A program made the translations under genes and the position numbers. From an uncultured Oxalobacteraceae bacterium (GTDB lineage Bacteria; Pseudomonadota; Gammaproteobacteria; Burkholderiales; Burkholderiaceae_D), in assembly GCA_903862415.1 (NCBI GenBank), contig CAIOYD010000010.1, positions 37,209-101,208 of the forward strand: a stretch of 64,000 nt of DNA. Reading direction: 5' to 3'. Below the pieces are notes generated by a model, which made no database searches, had not been told where the DNA came from, and worked only from the letters and a program-made list of their open reading frames with translations. Shown piece by piece: positions 47,549 through 57,317 of the stretch; position 1 is the first letter of the stretch, and each line of letters starts with the position of its first letter.

Positions 47549-48115
47549 TCAACTCGCATCCTGATCGGCCTGCCACCAGTTCCACAGCATCACAAAACAG
47601 ACCAGCATCAGCAGCCAGCACAACAGCGACAACAATGCTCCGATAGCATGATCGGCATTCAGGCTGTTCCAGCGGGTGAGGATTTCATTCCAGTCATGGA
47701 TACGGTCACCATTGCCAACCAGCGGCAATTCCTGTGCGCGGGCATCAGCCACATAGCGTCCCAGATTGTGTAACGAAGACGCTTCCCAGGCCAGTGCAAA
47801 ACAATAGCCCAGCGCCTGATCGTGACGGGCAAAATGCCAGACAAATACCGGAGGAAACAGGATCTGAAACAGACTGCCGCCATACACCATCATCTGCTCA
47901 CCCAGGAGCATACCGAAGATGGGATGACCGGCTTCATGGATAGTCAGCGTCGCCCAATCCAGCAACGGCACCCAACCATAACTGAGCATGCAATAACTCA
48001 TCCACAACAACAGCAAAGCCAGGGCAGCAATTTCCTGCCTGGCCGGCAGTTTTTCCCAGCAGGCACAGGTCAGGGTACTGCGTAGTGTCTGCCAACGGCC
48101 GCTATCGCTGTTCAT
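47549..48115 (-). CDS. Membrane protein with HExxH motif (M50-like)
   Basis: 188 residues with four or five hydrophobic segments. An HEAGH motif (60-64) occurs in the second membrane-near segment (ATLTIHEAGHPIFGMLLGE), the zinc motif arrangement of intramembrane M50-like peptidases; a third ligand could come from HDWNEIL, but that is not certain. Family members of this size are usually called hypothetical. It follows hom by 14 bp on the same strand, where thrC is usual in related bacteria. Zinc-protease activity is inference. Confidence 0.6.
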   Translation of the reverse strand: MNSDSGRWQTLRSTLTCACWEKLPARQEIAALALLLLWMSYCMLSYGWVPLLDWATLTIHEAGHPIFGMLLGEQMMVYGGSLFQILFPPVFVWHFARHDQALGYCFALAWEASSLHNLGRYVADARAQELPLVGNGDRIHDWNEILTRWNSLNADHAIGALLSLLCWLLMLVCFVMLWNWWQADQDAS

Positions 48116-48129
48116 CGTTGACCAAATGG

Positions 48130-49440
48130 TTAGCTTAACTGTTCCAGCCGTATTTTGGTGACCTGACCATAGACCGAACTGAGCTGTTCGATTTTTTCGA
48201 TCGCCGCCAGCACATTTTTTTCCTGTGTCTGATGGGTCAGCATAATAATGTCGGTTTTGGTTTCATCCTGCGCCGGTTCTTTTTGCAGCATTGCATCGAT
48301 CGAGATCGTAAAATCAGCCATGATGCGCGTGACATCGGCGAGCACGCCAGTCTGATCTGCCACACTCAGTCGCAAATAATAACTGGTGGTGATTTCCGCC
48401 ATCGGCAGCACCACTTCCTGGCGGATCGAATCTGGCTGGAATGCCATATGGGGCACCCGGTGTTCCGGATCAGCGGTCGCCAGGCGGGTAATGTCGACCA
48501 GATCGGCAATCACTGCTGAAGCTGTCGGTTCAGCACCTGCGCCGCGCCCGTAATACATTGAAGCACCAACCGCATCGCCCTGAACCAGCACCGCATTCAT
48601 CGCACCTTCAACATTGGCAATGAGGCGATTAGAAGGAATGAGCGTCGGATGCACGCGCAATTCAATCCCCTTGGTCGTACGTTTGGCAATGCCCAATAAT
48701 TTAATCCGGTAACCGAGTTGTTCAGCGTAGTTAATATCAATGGCCTGCAACGCGCTGATACCTTCCACATGGGCTTTGTCAAACTGCATCGGAATCCCAA
48801 ACGCAATCGCTGCCATGATGGTGGCCTTATGTGCCGCATCCACTCCTTCAATATCAAACGTCGGATCCGCTTCCGCATATCCCAGCTCCTGTGCCTGTTT
48901 GAGCACAGTGGCAAAATCCAGACCTTTATCGCGCATTTCCGATAAAATAAAATTCGTGGTGCCATTAATGATGCCAGCGACCCACTCAATCCTGTTCGCC
49001 GTCAAGCCTTCACGCAACGCTTTAATGATGGGAATACCACCGGCCACGGCGGCTTCAAACGCCACCATCACACCCTTGTCCTGAGCGGCCCGGAAAATTT
49101 CATTCCCGTGGATCGCCAGCAGCGCCTTGTTGGCCGTCACCACATGCTTGCCGTTGGCAATAGCTGTCAATACCAGCTCTTTGGTGAACTCGGTGCCGCC
49201 CATTAATTCGACCACAATATCGATATCGGGATGATTCACCACCTGCAGGCAATCGGTGACCACCTCGCAGGCACCTGCAACAATGGCCTGTGCCTTGGGC
49301 AGATCACGCACGGCAATCATACTTATTTCAATACCACGACCAGCGCGGCGAATAATTTCCTGCTGATTACGGCGCAATACACGAAAAGTTCCAGCACCCA
49401 CGGTGCCCAGTCCCAACAAGCCTATTTTGATCGGTTTCAT
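48130..49440 (-). CDS. hom: Homoserine dehydrogenase
   Basis: NAD(P)-dependent reduction of aspartate semialdehyde to homoserine, branch point to threonine and methionine. 436 residues: Rossmann motif KIGLLGLGTVGAGT at the N-terminus, the catalytic segment GIINGTTNFILSEM and EADPTFDIEGVDAAHK, and a C-terminal ACT domain (YYLRLSVADQTGVLADVTRIM) for threonine feedback. It follows the alaA-type aminotransferase gene by 104 bp. The usual thrC neighbour is not present in the window. Confidence 0.97.
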   Translation of the reverse strand: MKPIKIGLLGLGTVGAGTFRVLRRNQQEIIRRAGRGIEISMIAVRDLPKAQAIVAGACEVVTDCLQVVNHPDIDIVVELMGGTEFTKELVLTAIANGKHVVTANKALLAIHGNEIFRAAQDKGVMVAFEAAVAGGIPIIKALREGLTANRIEWVAGIINGTTNFILSEMRDKGLDFATVLKQAQELGYAEADPTFDIEGVDAAHKATIMAAIAFGIPMQFDKAHVEGISALQAIDINYAEQLGYRIKLLGIAKRTTKGIELRVHPTLIPSNRLIANVEGAMNAVLVQGDAVGASMYYGRGAGAEPTASAVIADLVDITRLATADPEHRVPHMAFQPDSIRQEVVLPMAEITTSYYLRLSVADQTGVLADVTRIMADFTISIDAMLQKEPAQDETKTDIIMLTHQTQEKNVLAAIEKIEQLSSVYGQVTKIRLEQLS

Positions 49441-49544
49441 AATTTAATTAAATCTGTTTTTTTAAAATGGTCTGGCTTTATAACATGAGAAAGACATCCG
49501 CATCACCTGGTAGCGACGGAATGTTATGCACAATTCTTATTAGC

Positions 49545-50780
49545 TTATTCTTTACTGTGCTGCCGACGATAGCCGCTTAAAAAGCGTGCAATCCGGCCTA
49601 TAGCATCGGTCAGCTGATCGGAATTGGGTAAAAACACCAGACGGAAATGATCCGGTGCGACCCAGTTAAAACCGCTGCCCTGGACAATCAGCACTTTTTC
49701 CTGATCGAGTAAATCATAGGCAAAATTCTGATCGTTCGCAATCGGATACATCAACGGGTCGAGCTTGGGAAACATATATAACGCCGCTTTTGGCTTAACG
49801 CAACTCACACCCGGTATAGCGGTGAGCAGCTCATACGCCAGATCGCGCTGCTTCAAAAGCCGACCGCCCGGACCAACGAGCTCCTGTATGCTTTGATAGC
49901 CGCCGAGCGCAGTCTGAATGGCAAACTGACCCGGAGTATTGGCACACAGCCGCATCGAGGCCAGCATATTGAGCCCTTCAATATAATCACGGGCATGACG
50001 CTTTTCACCCGACACCACCATCCAACCGGCGCGATAGCCACAGGAACGGTAGTTTTTCGACAAGCCATTGAGCGTAATGAATAGCACATCATCGGCCAGC
50101 GAAGCAATCGAAGTGTGACTGGCTTCGTCGTACAACATCTTGTCATAAATTTCATCAGCAAAAATAATCAGCTGATGCACCCGTGCGAGCTCGACTATCT
50201 GTTGCAATAACTCGACAGGATAGAGCGTGCCGGTCGGATTATTTGGATTAATAATCACAATCGCGCGTGTGTGCGGATTGATTTTGCGTTTGATATCCTC
50301 GATATCAGGCATCCACTCGGCCGCTTCATCACACAGATAATGCACCGGCGTTCCACCCGACAGACTCACCGCCGCCGTCCAGAGCGGATAATCCGGTGCC
50401 GGCACAAGCACCTCATCGCCTTCATTAAGCAACGCACTCATGCTCATGACGATCAATTCAGAAGCACCGTTACCAATATAAATATCTTCAATGGTCACGC
50501 CACGTATCTGTTTGCTCTGGGTGTAATGCATGATCGCCTTGCGCGGCGCAAACATGCCTTTGGAATCGGTATACCCGGCGGCGTGTGGCATGTTCAAAAT
50601 CATGTCGCGCACAATTTCATCCGGCGGATCAAAATCAAAGGCCGCCAGATTACCGATATTCAGTTTGATGATTTTATGACCATCTTCTTCCAATTGACGG
50701 GCGCGTTCAGGCACAGGTCCACGAATTTCATAACAAATATTGTCTAATTTCTTCGATTTTTGTATCAAACGCACAGCCAT
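49545..50780 (-). CDS. alaA: Alanine-synthesising aminotransferase (AlaA/YfbQ type)
   Basis: PLP aminotransferase of fold type I, 411 residues. Seen: YEIRGPVPERARQLEEDGHKIIKLNIGN at the N-terminus as in AlaA/YfbQ, NPNNPTGTLYPVELL, and the PLP lysine in LNGLSKNYRSCGYRAGW. It probably transfers amino groups between glutamate and pyruvate. It lies upstream of hom on the same strand, a common betaproteobacterial arrangement, and is divergent from the Mth938-like gene. Confidence 0.93.
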   Translation of the reverse strand: MAVRLIQKSKKLDNICYEIRGPVPERARQLEEDGHKIIKLNIGNLAAFDFDPPDEIVRDMILNMPHAAGYTDSKGMFAPRKAIMHYTQSKQIRGVTIEDIYIGNGASELIVMSMSALLNEGDEVLVPAPDYPLWTAAVSLSGGTPVHYLCDEAAEWMPDIEDIKRKINPHTRAIVIINPNNPTGTLYPVELLQQIVELARVHQLIIFADEIYDKMLYDEASHTSIASLADDVLFITLNGLSKNYRSCGYRAGWMVVSGEKRHARDYIEGLNMLASMRLCANTPGQFAIQTALGGYQSIQELVGPGGRLLKQRDLAYELLTAIPGVSCVKPKAALYMFPKLDPLMYPIANDQNFAYDLLDQEKVLIVQGSGFNWVAPDHFRLVFLPNSDQLTDAIGRIARFLSGYRRQHSKE

Positions 50781-50965
50781 TTCCTTTATTAATCAACATC
50801 AAACAGATCAGGACAGCAAATTGCTGCAATGCAAACGGGCTTTCAATTGTGAACGGGAGATGCCACTAAATCAAGTGATGAATGGAGCAAAACGCAATCT
50901 TTCATCAGAAAAACGCTACAATGCGCTTTTATTCGACCCGAACTGTCCGGTTGAATTGAAATTTC

Positions 50966-51364
50966 ATGGATAAGCCAGAAATGAAGTTACACACTACCCC
51001 AAACCAGCAATACCAGACCGTCACCGGTTATGACCAACACAGCGTGGAAATCAATGCCATCACCTTCAGACACAGTCTGCTGGTGTTGCCAGAATTAGCG
51101 CCCATGCTCTGGCCCGTGACTGACTTTGCCTCACTGAGCGCAGACCACTTTCAAACCATCGCCGCCCATGCGCCCGATGTGGTCATTTTAGGCACCGGCC
51201 ACAAACAGCGCTTTGCCCATCCCGGCCTGACCGCCTGCCTGATCAACCAGCGCATCGGTGTCGAATGCATGGATAGTCAGGCTGCCTGTCGCACCTATAA
51301 CATCCTCATGACCGAAGGCCGCAAAGTTGCCCTGGCCCTGATCATCGATACGGAAACTCCATGA
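50966..51364 (+). CDS. Mth938-like domain protein
   Basis: 132-residue soluble protein of the Mth938/DUF498 family (NDUFAF3-related fold), whose role in bacteria is not settled. Seen: ITFRHSLLVLPE, VVILGTGHKQRFAHP and IGVECMDSQAACRTYNILMTEGRKVALAL, the family core. A second ATG five codons later (MKLHTTPNQ) fits relatives as well as the first. It overlaps arnT by 4 bp (ATGA), so it is translated with the arn operon. Confidence 0.88.
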   Translation: MDKPEMKLHTTPNQQYQTVTGYDQHSVEINAITFRHSLLVLPELAPMLWPVTDFASLSADHFQTIAAHAPDVVILGTGHKQRFAHPGLTACLINQRIGVECMDSQAACRTYNILMTEGRKVALALIIDTETP

Positions 51365-53049
51365 CCCCAATTGGCAAAAGCAGTACAGATAAATTCCCCC
51401 TTTGGTTCTGGATCAGCCTGCTGATCTATCTGGGCATCTGGTTTTACATGATTGGCTCCAGAACACTGGTGCCAACCGATGAAGGCCGTTACGCCGAAAT
51501 GGCGCGTGAAATGGTCGCTACCGGTGACTGGGTGACGCCGCGCCTGAATGGTATCAAGTATTTTGAAAAACCGCCGCTGCAAACCTGGATGAACGCCCTC
51601 ACCTTCGAAGCCTTTGGACTGGGCGAATGGCAGGCACGCTTATGGACCGGACTCTCGGCCCTGTTTGGTATTTTTCTGGTCGGCTACACCGGCACACGCA
51701 TCGCCTCACGTCGCACCGGCATCAGCGCAGCACTGGTGCTGGCGTCGTCCTTCTGGTGGGCCGGGCTGGGCCATGTCAATTCACTCGATATGGGACTCTC
51801 GGGCATGATGACACTGGCACTGTGCGGACTGTTGCTGGCCCAGCGCGATCAGGCCAGCGCCACGGAACAACGCAACGGCATGCTGCTGTGCTGGCTGGGA
51901 ATGGCACTGGCCACACTTTCCAAAGGCCCCATGGGGATCATACTGCCCGGTGCCGTCTTGTTTATCTATACCTTTGCCGCGCGTGACTGGCGCATCTGGC
52001 AGCGTCTGCATCTTATCAAAGGATTGCTGCTGTACTTTGCCGTAACCACCCCCTGGTTTGTGCTGGTATCTCAGGCCAATAGCGAATTTCTCCATTTCTT
52101 CTTCATTCATGAACACTGGGAACGCTTCACCAGCAAAGTCCATCACCGCGATGGTCCGCTGTATTACTTTATCCCGCTGCTCATCGTCGGAATTTTTCCT
52201 TGGCTTGGGCTGCTGCTGCAAAGTCTGTGGCAGGGGGAAAAACAAACTGCGGGCAGCTTTCAACCGGGAAAACTACTGCTGATCTGGGCGCTGTTTATCT
52301 TTTTCTTTTTCAGCATTTCCAGCTCCAAATTACCTTCTTACATTCTGCCGATTTTTCCGGCACTGGCACTGCTCATTGCCATGCATCTGGAGCGCCCGGC
52401 CTATCGCGGCCTGCTGATCAGCAGTGCACTGCTGGGTTTATCCGGACTACTCGGATGCGGCGTATTTCTTTGGTCCGAGCAAATTCCGGCCTTAACCAAA
52501 AATACCTATGAACACGGTTATGTGCTGGCCTACCTGCCCTACATCCTCGCGGCTTCGCTGCTCATGGTGGCTGGCGCCGTAGCTGCCATACGCTATGCCC
52601 GTCAACACCAACAACGCGCCATCTGGATACTGGCATGGGCTGGCTTTATCAGCGGCCAGTTACTCATGCAAGGACACGAGCCCTGGGGACGCTATATCGC
52701 CGGCACTGAACACCTTGCCGCCATACAGTCTGAACTCACGCCCACCATGCCACTGTATGCCGTAGGCCGTTACGAGCAGGCGCTGCCGTTTTATTTGCGC
52801 CACACTACCATCCTGGTGGAACATCCCGACGAGATGGAATTTGGCCTGCAATATGAACCGCAACTTTGGATACCCAAACGCGAAGACTTTATTCAGCAAT
52901 GGCTGCAAGACCAGACCAACGGCGTCACCGCAATGGCCATTATTCATCCGGATATTTATACTGCCCTGGTACATGAAGCCATCCCCATGCGGGTCATCGC
53001 TCAGGATCCACGCCGGGTCATCGTTTCTTCCAATATGCATCCAAAATAA
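51361..53049 (+). CDS. arnT: ArnT/PMT family glycosyltransferase
   Basis: Polytopic transferase of the ArnT/GT83 group that moves 4-amino-4-deoxy-L-arabinose from undecaprenyl phosphate to lipid A on the periplasmic side. 562 residues with about 12 membrane helices. Seen: the first periplasmic loop DEGRYAEMAREMVATGDW with its acidic pair and LNGIKYFEKPPLQTW, both characteristic. The start overlaps the Mth938-like gene by 4 bp. It heads the arn cluster here, whereas in many bacteria arnT comes last. Confidence 0.9.
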   Translation: MTPIGKSSTDKFPLWFWISLLIYLGIWFYMIGSRTLVPTDEGRYAEMAREMVATGDWVTPRLNGIKYFEKPPLQTWMNALTFEAFGLGEWQARLWTGLSALFGIFLVGYTGTRIASRRTGISAALVLASSFWWAGLGHVNSLDMGLSGMMTLALCGLLLAQRDQASATEQRNGMLLCWLGMALATLSKGPMGIILPGAVLFIYTFAARDWRIWQRLHLIKGLLLYFAVTTPWFVLVSQANSEFLHFFFIHEHWERFTSKVHHRDGPLYYFIPLLIVGIFPWLGLLLQSLWQGEKQTAGSFQPGKLLLIWALFIFFFFSISSSKLPSYILPIFPALALLIAMHLERPAYRGLLISSALLGLSGLLGCGVFLWSEQIPALTKNTYEHGYVLAYLPYILAASLLMVAGAVAAIRYARQHQQRAIWILAWAGFISGQLLMQGHEPWGRYIAGTEHLAAIQSELTPTMPLYAVGRYEQALPFYLRHTTILVEHPDEMEFGLQYEPQLWIPKREDFIQQWLQDQTNGVTAMAIIHPDIYTALVHEAIPMRVIAQDPRRVIVSSNMHPK

Positions 53050-53077
53050 ACAATGTGAATTATTTCGAAAGTCATTC

Positions 53078-54211
53078 ATGAATACACCTGCTGCTTTTTT
53101 ACCCTTTTCCCGCCCCGACGTTTCGGAAGCCACCATCACCGAAGTCGGCAACGTCTTGCGTTCAGGCTGGCTGACTTCCGGCCCCAAAGTACAAGCCTTC
53201 GAAGCCGCTCTGTCCACCTATCTTGGCGGACGCATCGTGCGTACCTTTAACTCCGGCACCTGCACCATGGAAATCGCTCTGCGTATCGCCGGCATCGGCC
53301 CCGGCGATGAAGTCATCACCACCCCAATTTCCTGGGTCGCCACCGCCAACGTGATTATTGAAGTCGGTGCCACCCCAGTCTTTGCCGATATCGACCCGAT
53401 CACCCGCAATCTGGATCTGGACAAACTCGAAGCCGCCATCACACCACGCACCAAAGCCATTATTCCCGTTTATTTATCGGGACTACCTATGGATATGGAT
53501 CGTATGTATGCGATTGCCAAAAAATACAACCTGCGCGTCATTGAAGATGCCGCGCAGGCACTCGGCTCACGCTGGAATGGCAAACCCATAGGCTCCTTTG
53601 GTGATTTTGTTTCCTTCAGTTTTCAGGCCAACAAAAACCTCACCACCTCCGAAGGCGGATGCCTGGTCGTCAACAACCAGGAAGAAGCCAGACTGGCTGA
53701 AAAATACCGACTGCAGGGCGTCACCCGTAGCGGCATCGATGGCATCGACGTCGATGTCCTCGGCGGCAAATACAATATGACCGATATCGCCGCCACCCTG
53801 GGCTTGGGACAATTACCACAAATCGACGCCATTGCTGAGCACCGTCGCAGTCTGGCTCAACACTACTTTGACTGTTTTGGCCGTGACTTTGAAAACCTCA
53901 GTGGCGCACAGTTACCGGTGGCCGATATGCACAACAGCAACTGGCACCTGTTCCAGATTATCTTACCCAACACCGTATTGCGCGCCGACTTCATGAAGCA
54001 AATGCTCGAACAGCACAACATCGGCACCGGCTACCATTACTCACCGATCCATTTATTTACCCTGTACCGCGAACGCGGCTTTAAACCCGGCATGTTTCCG
54101 GTCGCCGAGCATATCGGCTACCAGACCGTCACCCTGCCGATGTTTAATACCCTGCAAAAGGAAAGTGTCGCAAGAGTCGTGACTGCGGTAAAATCCTGCC
54201 TTTATTTATAA
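53078..54211 (+). CDS. arnB: UDP-4-amino-4-deoxy-L-arabinose aminotransferase
   Basis: PLP enzyme of the DegT/DnrJ/EryC1 family that aminates UDP-4-ketopentose. 377 residues from MNTPAAFLPF; the track's longer ORF extends into the arnT tail. Seen: GWLTSGPKVQAFE, ISWVATANVIIEVGATPVFADID, EDAAQALGSR, the PLP lysine in SFQANKNLTTSEGG and YNMTDIAATLGLGQL. Order and family fit ArnB of the L-Ara4N pathway. Confidence 0.95.
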   Translation: MNTPAAFLPFSRPDVSEATITEVGNVLRSGWLTSGPKVQAFEAALSTYLGGRIVRTFNSGTCTMEIALRIAGIGPGDEVITTPISWVATANVIIEVGATPVFADIDPITRNLDLDKLEAAITPRTKAIIPVYLSGLPMDMDRMYAIAKKYNLRVIEDAAQALGSRWNGKPIGSFGDFVSFSFQANKNLTTSEGGCLVVNNQEEARLAEKYRLQGVTRSGIDGIDVDVLGGKYNMTDIAATLGLGQLPQIDAIAEHRRSLAQHYFDCFGRDFENLSGAQLPVADMHNSNWHLFQIILPNTVLRADFMKQMLEQHNIGTGYHYSPIHLFTLYRERGFKPGMFPVAEHIGYQTVTLPMFNTLQKESVARVVTAVKSCLYL

Positions 54212-54231
54212 AATAGTTCTTAAAAGGGTTG

Positions 54232-54254
54232 GTTGCGGTTTTCAGAACCGCAAC
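54232..54254 (+). repeat. Intercistronic hairpin in the arn operon (arnB-arnC)
   Basis: Perfect 9-bp inverted repeat GTTGCGGTT / AACCGCAAC with a TTCAG loop, about 20 bp after arnB and 43 bp before arnC. No U-tract follows, so it is more likely an mRNA processing or stability element than a terminator. Confidence 0.55.
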
Positions 54255-54297
54255 TATACTGACACAAAAGTCGACTTACTTCACAATACCGTCATCC

Positions 54298-55242
54298 ATG
54301 AATCCAGAACTTTCCGTTGTCATTCCTATTTATAACGAGCAGGCCGGTTTAGCCCAGTTGTTTGCCCGTCTGTATCCTGCGCTGGACAAACTGGCCACCG
54401 ATGGCATCAGCTATGAAATTATTTTCGTCAACGATGGCAGTCGTGATCAGTCGGCGGTGATCTTATCCGAACAATTCCGCCTGCGACCCGACGTCACCCG
54501 GGTAGTGCTGTTTAACGGTAATTATGGTCAGCACATGGCCATCCTGGCAGGCTTTCAGACATCTCGCGGACAAATTACCGTCACGCTGGACGCCGATCTG
54601 CAAAACCCACCCGAAGAAATTGGAGCCCTGGTTGCCAAAATGCGCGAAGGCTTTGACTATGTCGGCTCTATCCGGCGCAAGCGCCAGGACAGCCTCTGGC
54701 GTACCTGGGCATCCAAAGCCATGAACCGCTTCCGGGAAAAAATTACCGGCATCAAAATTACCGATCAGGGCAATATGCTGCGCGCTTACGGTCGCAATGT
54801 CATCGACCTGATCAATCAGTGCGTTGAAATGAACACCTTCGTTCCGGCGCTGGCCTACACTTTTTCACGTCACCCGACCGAAATCACTGTCGAACACGAA
54901 GAACGTGCCGCCGGCGAATCCAAATATTCCTTATACAGTCTGATCCGTCTCAATTTTGATCTGATGACCGGATTTTCTATCGTGCCACTGCAACTGTTTT
55001 CCATGTTTGGCATGATCCTCTCCGCCGGATCCGGTGCACTGGTTTTACTCCTTCTGGTCCGCCGCTTTATTCTGGGCGCCGAAGCCGAAGGCTTGTTTAC
55101 CCTGTTTGCGATTTCTTTTTTCCTGATGGGCACTATCCTGTTTGGTATTGGATTACTGGGCGAATACATCGGCCGCATCTATCAGCAAGTGCGCGGTCGG
55201 CCGCGTTTTGTGATTCAAACTGTACTGGAACAACATGACTGA
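54298..55242 (+). CDS. arnC: Undecaprenyl-phosphate 4-deoxy-4-formamido-L-arabinose transferase
   Basis: Family 2 glycosyltransferase that loads formyl-L-Ara4N on undecaprenyl phosphate. 314 residues from MNPELSVVIPIYNEQ; the longer track start is upstream noise. Seen: FVNDGSRDQS, TLDADLQNPPEE (DxD), the QXXRW-like region replaced as in ArnC, and two C-terminal membrane helices ending with GEYIGRIYQQVRGRPRF. The 3' end overlaps the formyltransferase gene by 8 bp. Confidence 0.94.
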   Translation: MNPELSVVIPIYNEQAGLAQLFARLYPALDKLATDGISYEIIFVNDGSRDQSAVILSEQFRLRPDVTRVVLFNGNYGQHMAILAGFQTSRGQITVTLDADLQNPPEEIGALVAKMREGFDYVGSIRRKRQDSLWRTWASKAMNRFREKITGIKITDQGNMLRAYGRNVIDLINQCVEMNTFVPALAYTFSRHPTEITVEHEERAAGESKYSLYSLIRLNFDLMTGFSIVPLQLFSMFGMILSAGSGALVLLLLVRRFILGAEAEGLFTLFAISFFLMGTILFGIGLLGEYIGRIYQQVRGRPRFVIQTVLEQHD

Positions 55243-56149
55243 CCCGACCCTGGCCAATCGTGCTGTGGTATTTGCTTATCACAGCGTCGGCGTGCACAGC
55301 ATCAAAGTCTTGCTGGCACGTGGCATTCACATCGAACTCGTCGTCACCCATCTGGATAACCCGAATGAAACCATCTGGTTTGATTCCGTCGCCGACCTGT
55401 GCGCCGAACACAACATTCCGACCCTGTTTGAACCGACAGCAGAAGAATTAATGACCGCAGTCACGCGCATAGCGCCGGATTTCATTTTCAGCTTTTACTA
55501 CCGCAACATGCTGCCCGTCGATCTGCTCGCACTGGCAACCCGTGGTGCCTACAACCTGCACGGCTCTCTGCTGCCAAAATACCGTGGCCGCGTCCCGGTC
55601 AACTGGGCCGTCCTGCATGGCGAAACCGAAACCGGCGTGACATTGCATGAAATGACCCTCAAACCGGATGCCGGCGCCATCATTGCTCAAACCAGCGTGC
55701 CGATTTTACCGGACGACACCGCCCATGACGTCTTCGGCAAGCTCACCGTCGCCTCCGAACAGACCCTGTGGCATGCCATTCCCCAGCTCTTAGCCGGCAC
55801 AGCAGCACGCCTGCCGAATGAATTAGCCCTGGGAAGTTACTTTGGCGGCCGCAAGCCCGAAGACGGCCGTATTAACTGGCAACTAAGCGGACAACAGGTC
55901 TACAACCTGCACCGCGCCGTTGCTCCGCCCTATCCCGGTGCATTTACTGATCAAAATAACCATCGTTTCATTATTAAAAAAGCATGTTTAGTAAATTCCC
56001 CTAAAGCAAATTTGCCGCAAGGCTTGTCAGTAGTGGATAATGTCGTTTTTGGCCAATGCGGAGATGGCCAGGCACTCAAAATCTATGAACTGCTATTCAA
56101 TGGCAATCTGATTACCGCACAACAGTTGCAACAATTAATCCTCCATTGA
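55235..56149 (+). CDS. arnA: ArnA formyltransferase (stand-alone)
   Basis: 304-residue enzyme equal to the N-terminal half of E. coli ArnA: formylates UDP-L-Ara4N with 10-formyl-tetrahydrofolate. Catalytic residues are visible: Asn107 and His109 in YNLHGSLLPKYRGR and Asp145 in LKPDAGAI. It overlaps arnC by 8 bp and precedes the separate dehydrogenase gene by 46 bp, so the bifunctional enzyme is split in two, as in other Burkholderiales. Confidence 0.92.
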   Translation: MTDPTLANRAVVFAYHSVGVHSIKVLLARGIHIELVVTHLDNPNETIWFDSVADLCAEHNIPTLFEPTAEELMTAVTRIAPDFIFSFYYRNMLPVDLLALATRGAYNLHGSLLPKYRGRVPVNWAVLHGETETGVTLHEMTLKPDAGAIIAQTSVPILPDDTAHDVFGKLTVASEQTLWHAIPQLLAGTAARLPNELALGSYFGGRKPEDGRINWQLSGQQVYNLHRAVAPPYPGAFTDQNNHRFIIKKACLVNSPKANLPQGLSVVDNVVFGQCGDGQALKIYELLFNGNLITAQQLQQLILH

Positions 56150-56195
56150 ATTACAGGTTCAGCCCGCAATTCACATTTTAAATAAAGAGTCTTCC

Positions 56196-57239
56196 ATGAA
56201 AAAAGTTCTCATTCTTGGTGTAAATGGTTTTATCGGTCACCATCTGTCCAAACGCATTTTAGAAACCACTGACTGGCACGTCTACGGCATGGACATGCAG
56301 ACTGATCGTATCGGTGACATTCTCAACCACGAACGCATGCACTTTTTTGAAGGCGATATCACCATCAATAAAGACTGGGTTGAATACCACGTTAAAAAAT
56401 GTGACGTCATCCTGCCCTTAGTCGCCATTGCCACACCATCCACTTACGTCAAAAAACCACTGCGCGTTTTTGAACTCGACTTTGAAGCCAACCTGCCTAT
56501 CGTGCGCTCGGCAGCCAAATACGGAAAACATCTGGTATTTCCATCAACCTCTGAAGTCTATGGCATGTGCCATGATGACGAATTTGATCCGGAAGAATCT
56601 GAACTGGTTTGCGGCCCGATCAACAAACCACGCTGGATTTATTCCTGTGCCAAACAATTGATGGATCGCGTGATCTGGGGTTACGGCATGGAAGACAATC
56701 TCAACTTCACCCTGTTCCGTCCATTCAACTGGATCGGTGCCGGACTCGATTCCATCCATACACCAAAAGAAGGCAGCTCACGCGTCGTGACGCAATTCTT
56801 TGGTCATATCGTGCGCGGCGAAAACATCTCCTTAGTTGATGGCGGCCATCAAAAACGTGCCTTCACTTACATCGATGACGGTATCGATGCGCTGATGAAA
56901 ATCATCGCCAATGAAGGCGGCGTAGCCACCGGTAAAATCTACAACATCGGCAACCCGCTGAACAACTTCTCAATCCGCGAATTAGCCACCATGATGCTCG
57001 AACTGGCTGCCCAATATCCGGAATATGCCGAGACAGCCAAACAGGTAAAAATCGTTGAAACCACCTCGGCAGCCTACTACGGCAAAGGTTATCAGGACGT
57101 GAAAAATCGGGTACCAAAAATCACCAATACCCAGGAAGAATTAAACTGGGCACCGCACACCACCATGCCTGACACCATGCGCAATATTTTCGATGCCTAC
57201 CGCAGCCAGGTAGCCGAAGCGCGCGCGCTGATGGATTAA
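56196..57239 (+). CDS. arnA: ArnA UDP-glucuronate oxidative decarboxylase (stand-alone)
   Basis: 347-residue short-chain-dehydrogenase-type enzyme equal to the C-terminal half of ArnA. It oxidises and decarboxylates UDP-glucuronate to the 4-ketopentose that ArnB aminates. Seen: VLILGVNGFIGHHLSKRI for NAD, Ser119 and Glu120 in PSTSEVYG, and Tyr149/Lys153 in YSCAKQLMDR, plus the KNRVPKI arginine segment. AAAGAG is a modest ribosome site before the ATG. Confidence 0.94.
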   Translation: MKKVLILGVNGFIGHHLSKRILETTDWHVYGMDMQTDRIGDILNHERMHFFEGDITINKDWVEYHVKKCDVILPLVAIATPSTYVKKPLRVFELDFEANLPIVRSAAKYGKHLVFPSTSEVYGMCHDDEFDPEESELVCGPINKPRWIYSCAKQLMDRVIWGYGMEDNLNFTLFRPFNWIGAGLDSIHTPKEGSSRVVTQFFGHIVRGENISLVDGGHQKRAFTYIDDGIDALMKIIANEGGVATGKIYNIGNPLNNFSIRELATMMLELAAQYPEYAETAKQVKIVETTSAAYYGKGYQDVKNRVPKITNTQEELNWAPHTTMPDTMRNIFDAYRSQVAEARALMD

Positions 57240-57258
57240 TTCGCACTCTGCTCCAAAG

Positions 57259-57285
57259 CAGCGGAAATACCTGCTATTTCCGCTG
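57259..57285 (+). repeat. Intercistronic hairpin in the arn operon (dehydrogenase-arnD)
   Basis: Perfect 11-bp inverted repeat CAGCGGAAATA / TATTTCCGCTG with a 5-nt loop, 19 bp after the dehydrogenase stop. No U-tract follows. It mirrors the hairpin before arnC. Confidence 0.6.
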
Positions 57286-57317
57286 ACGTCCTTTCACCCT
57301 GCCTGCTGCCGTCACCC

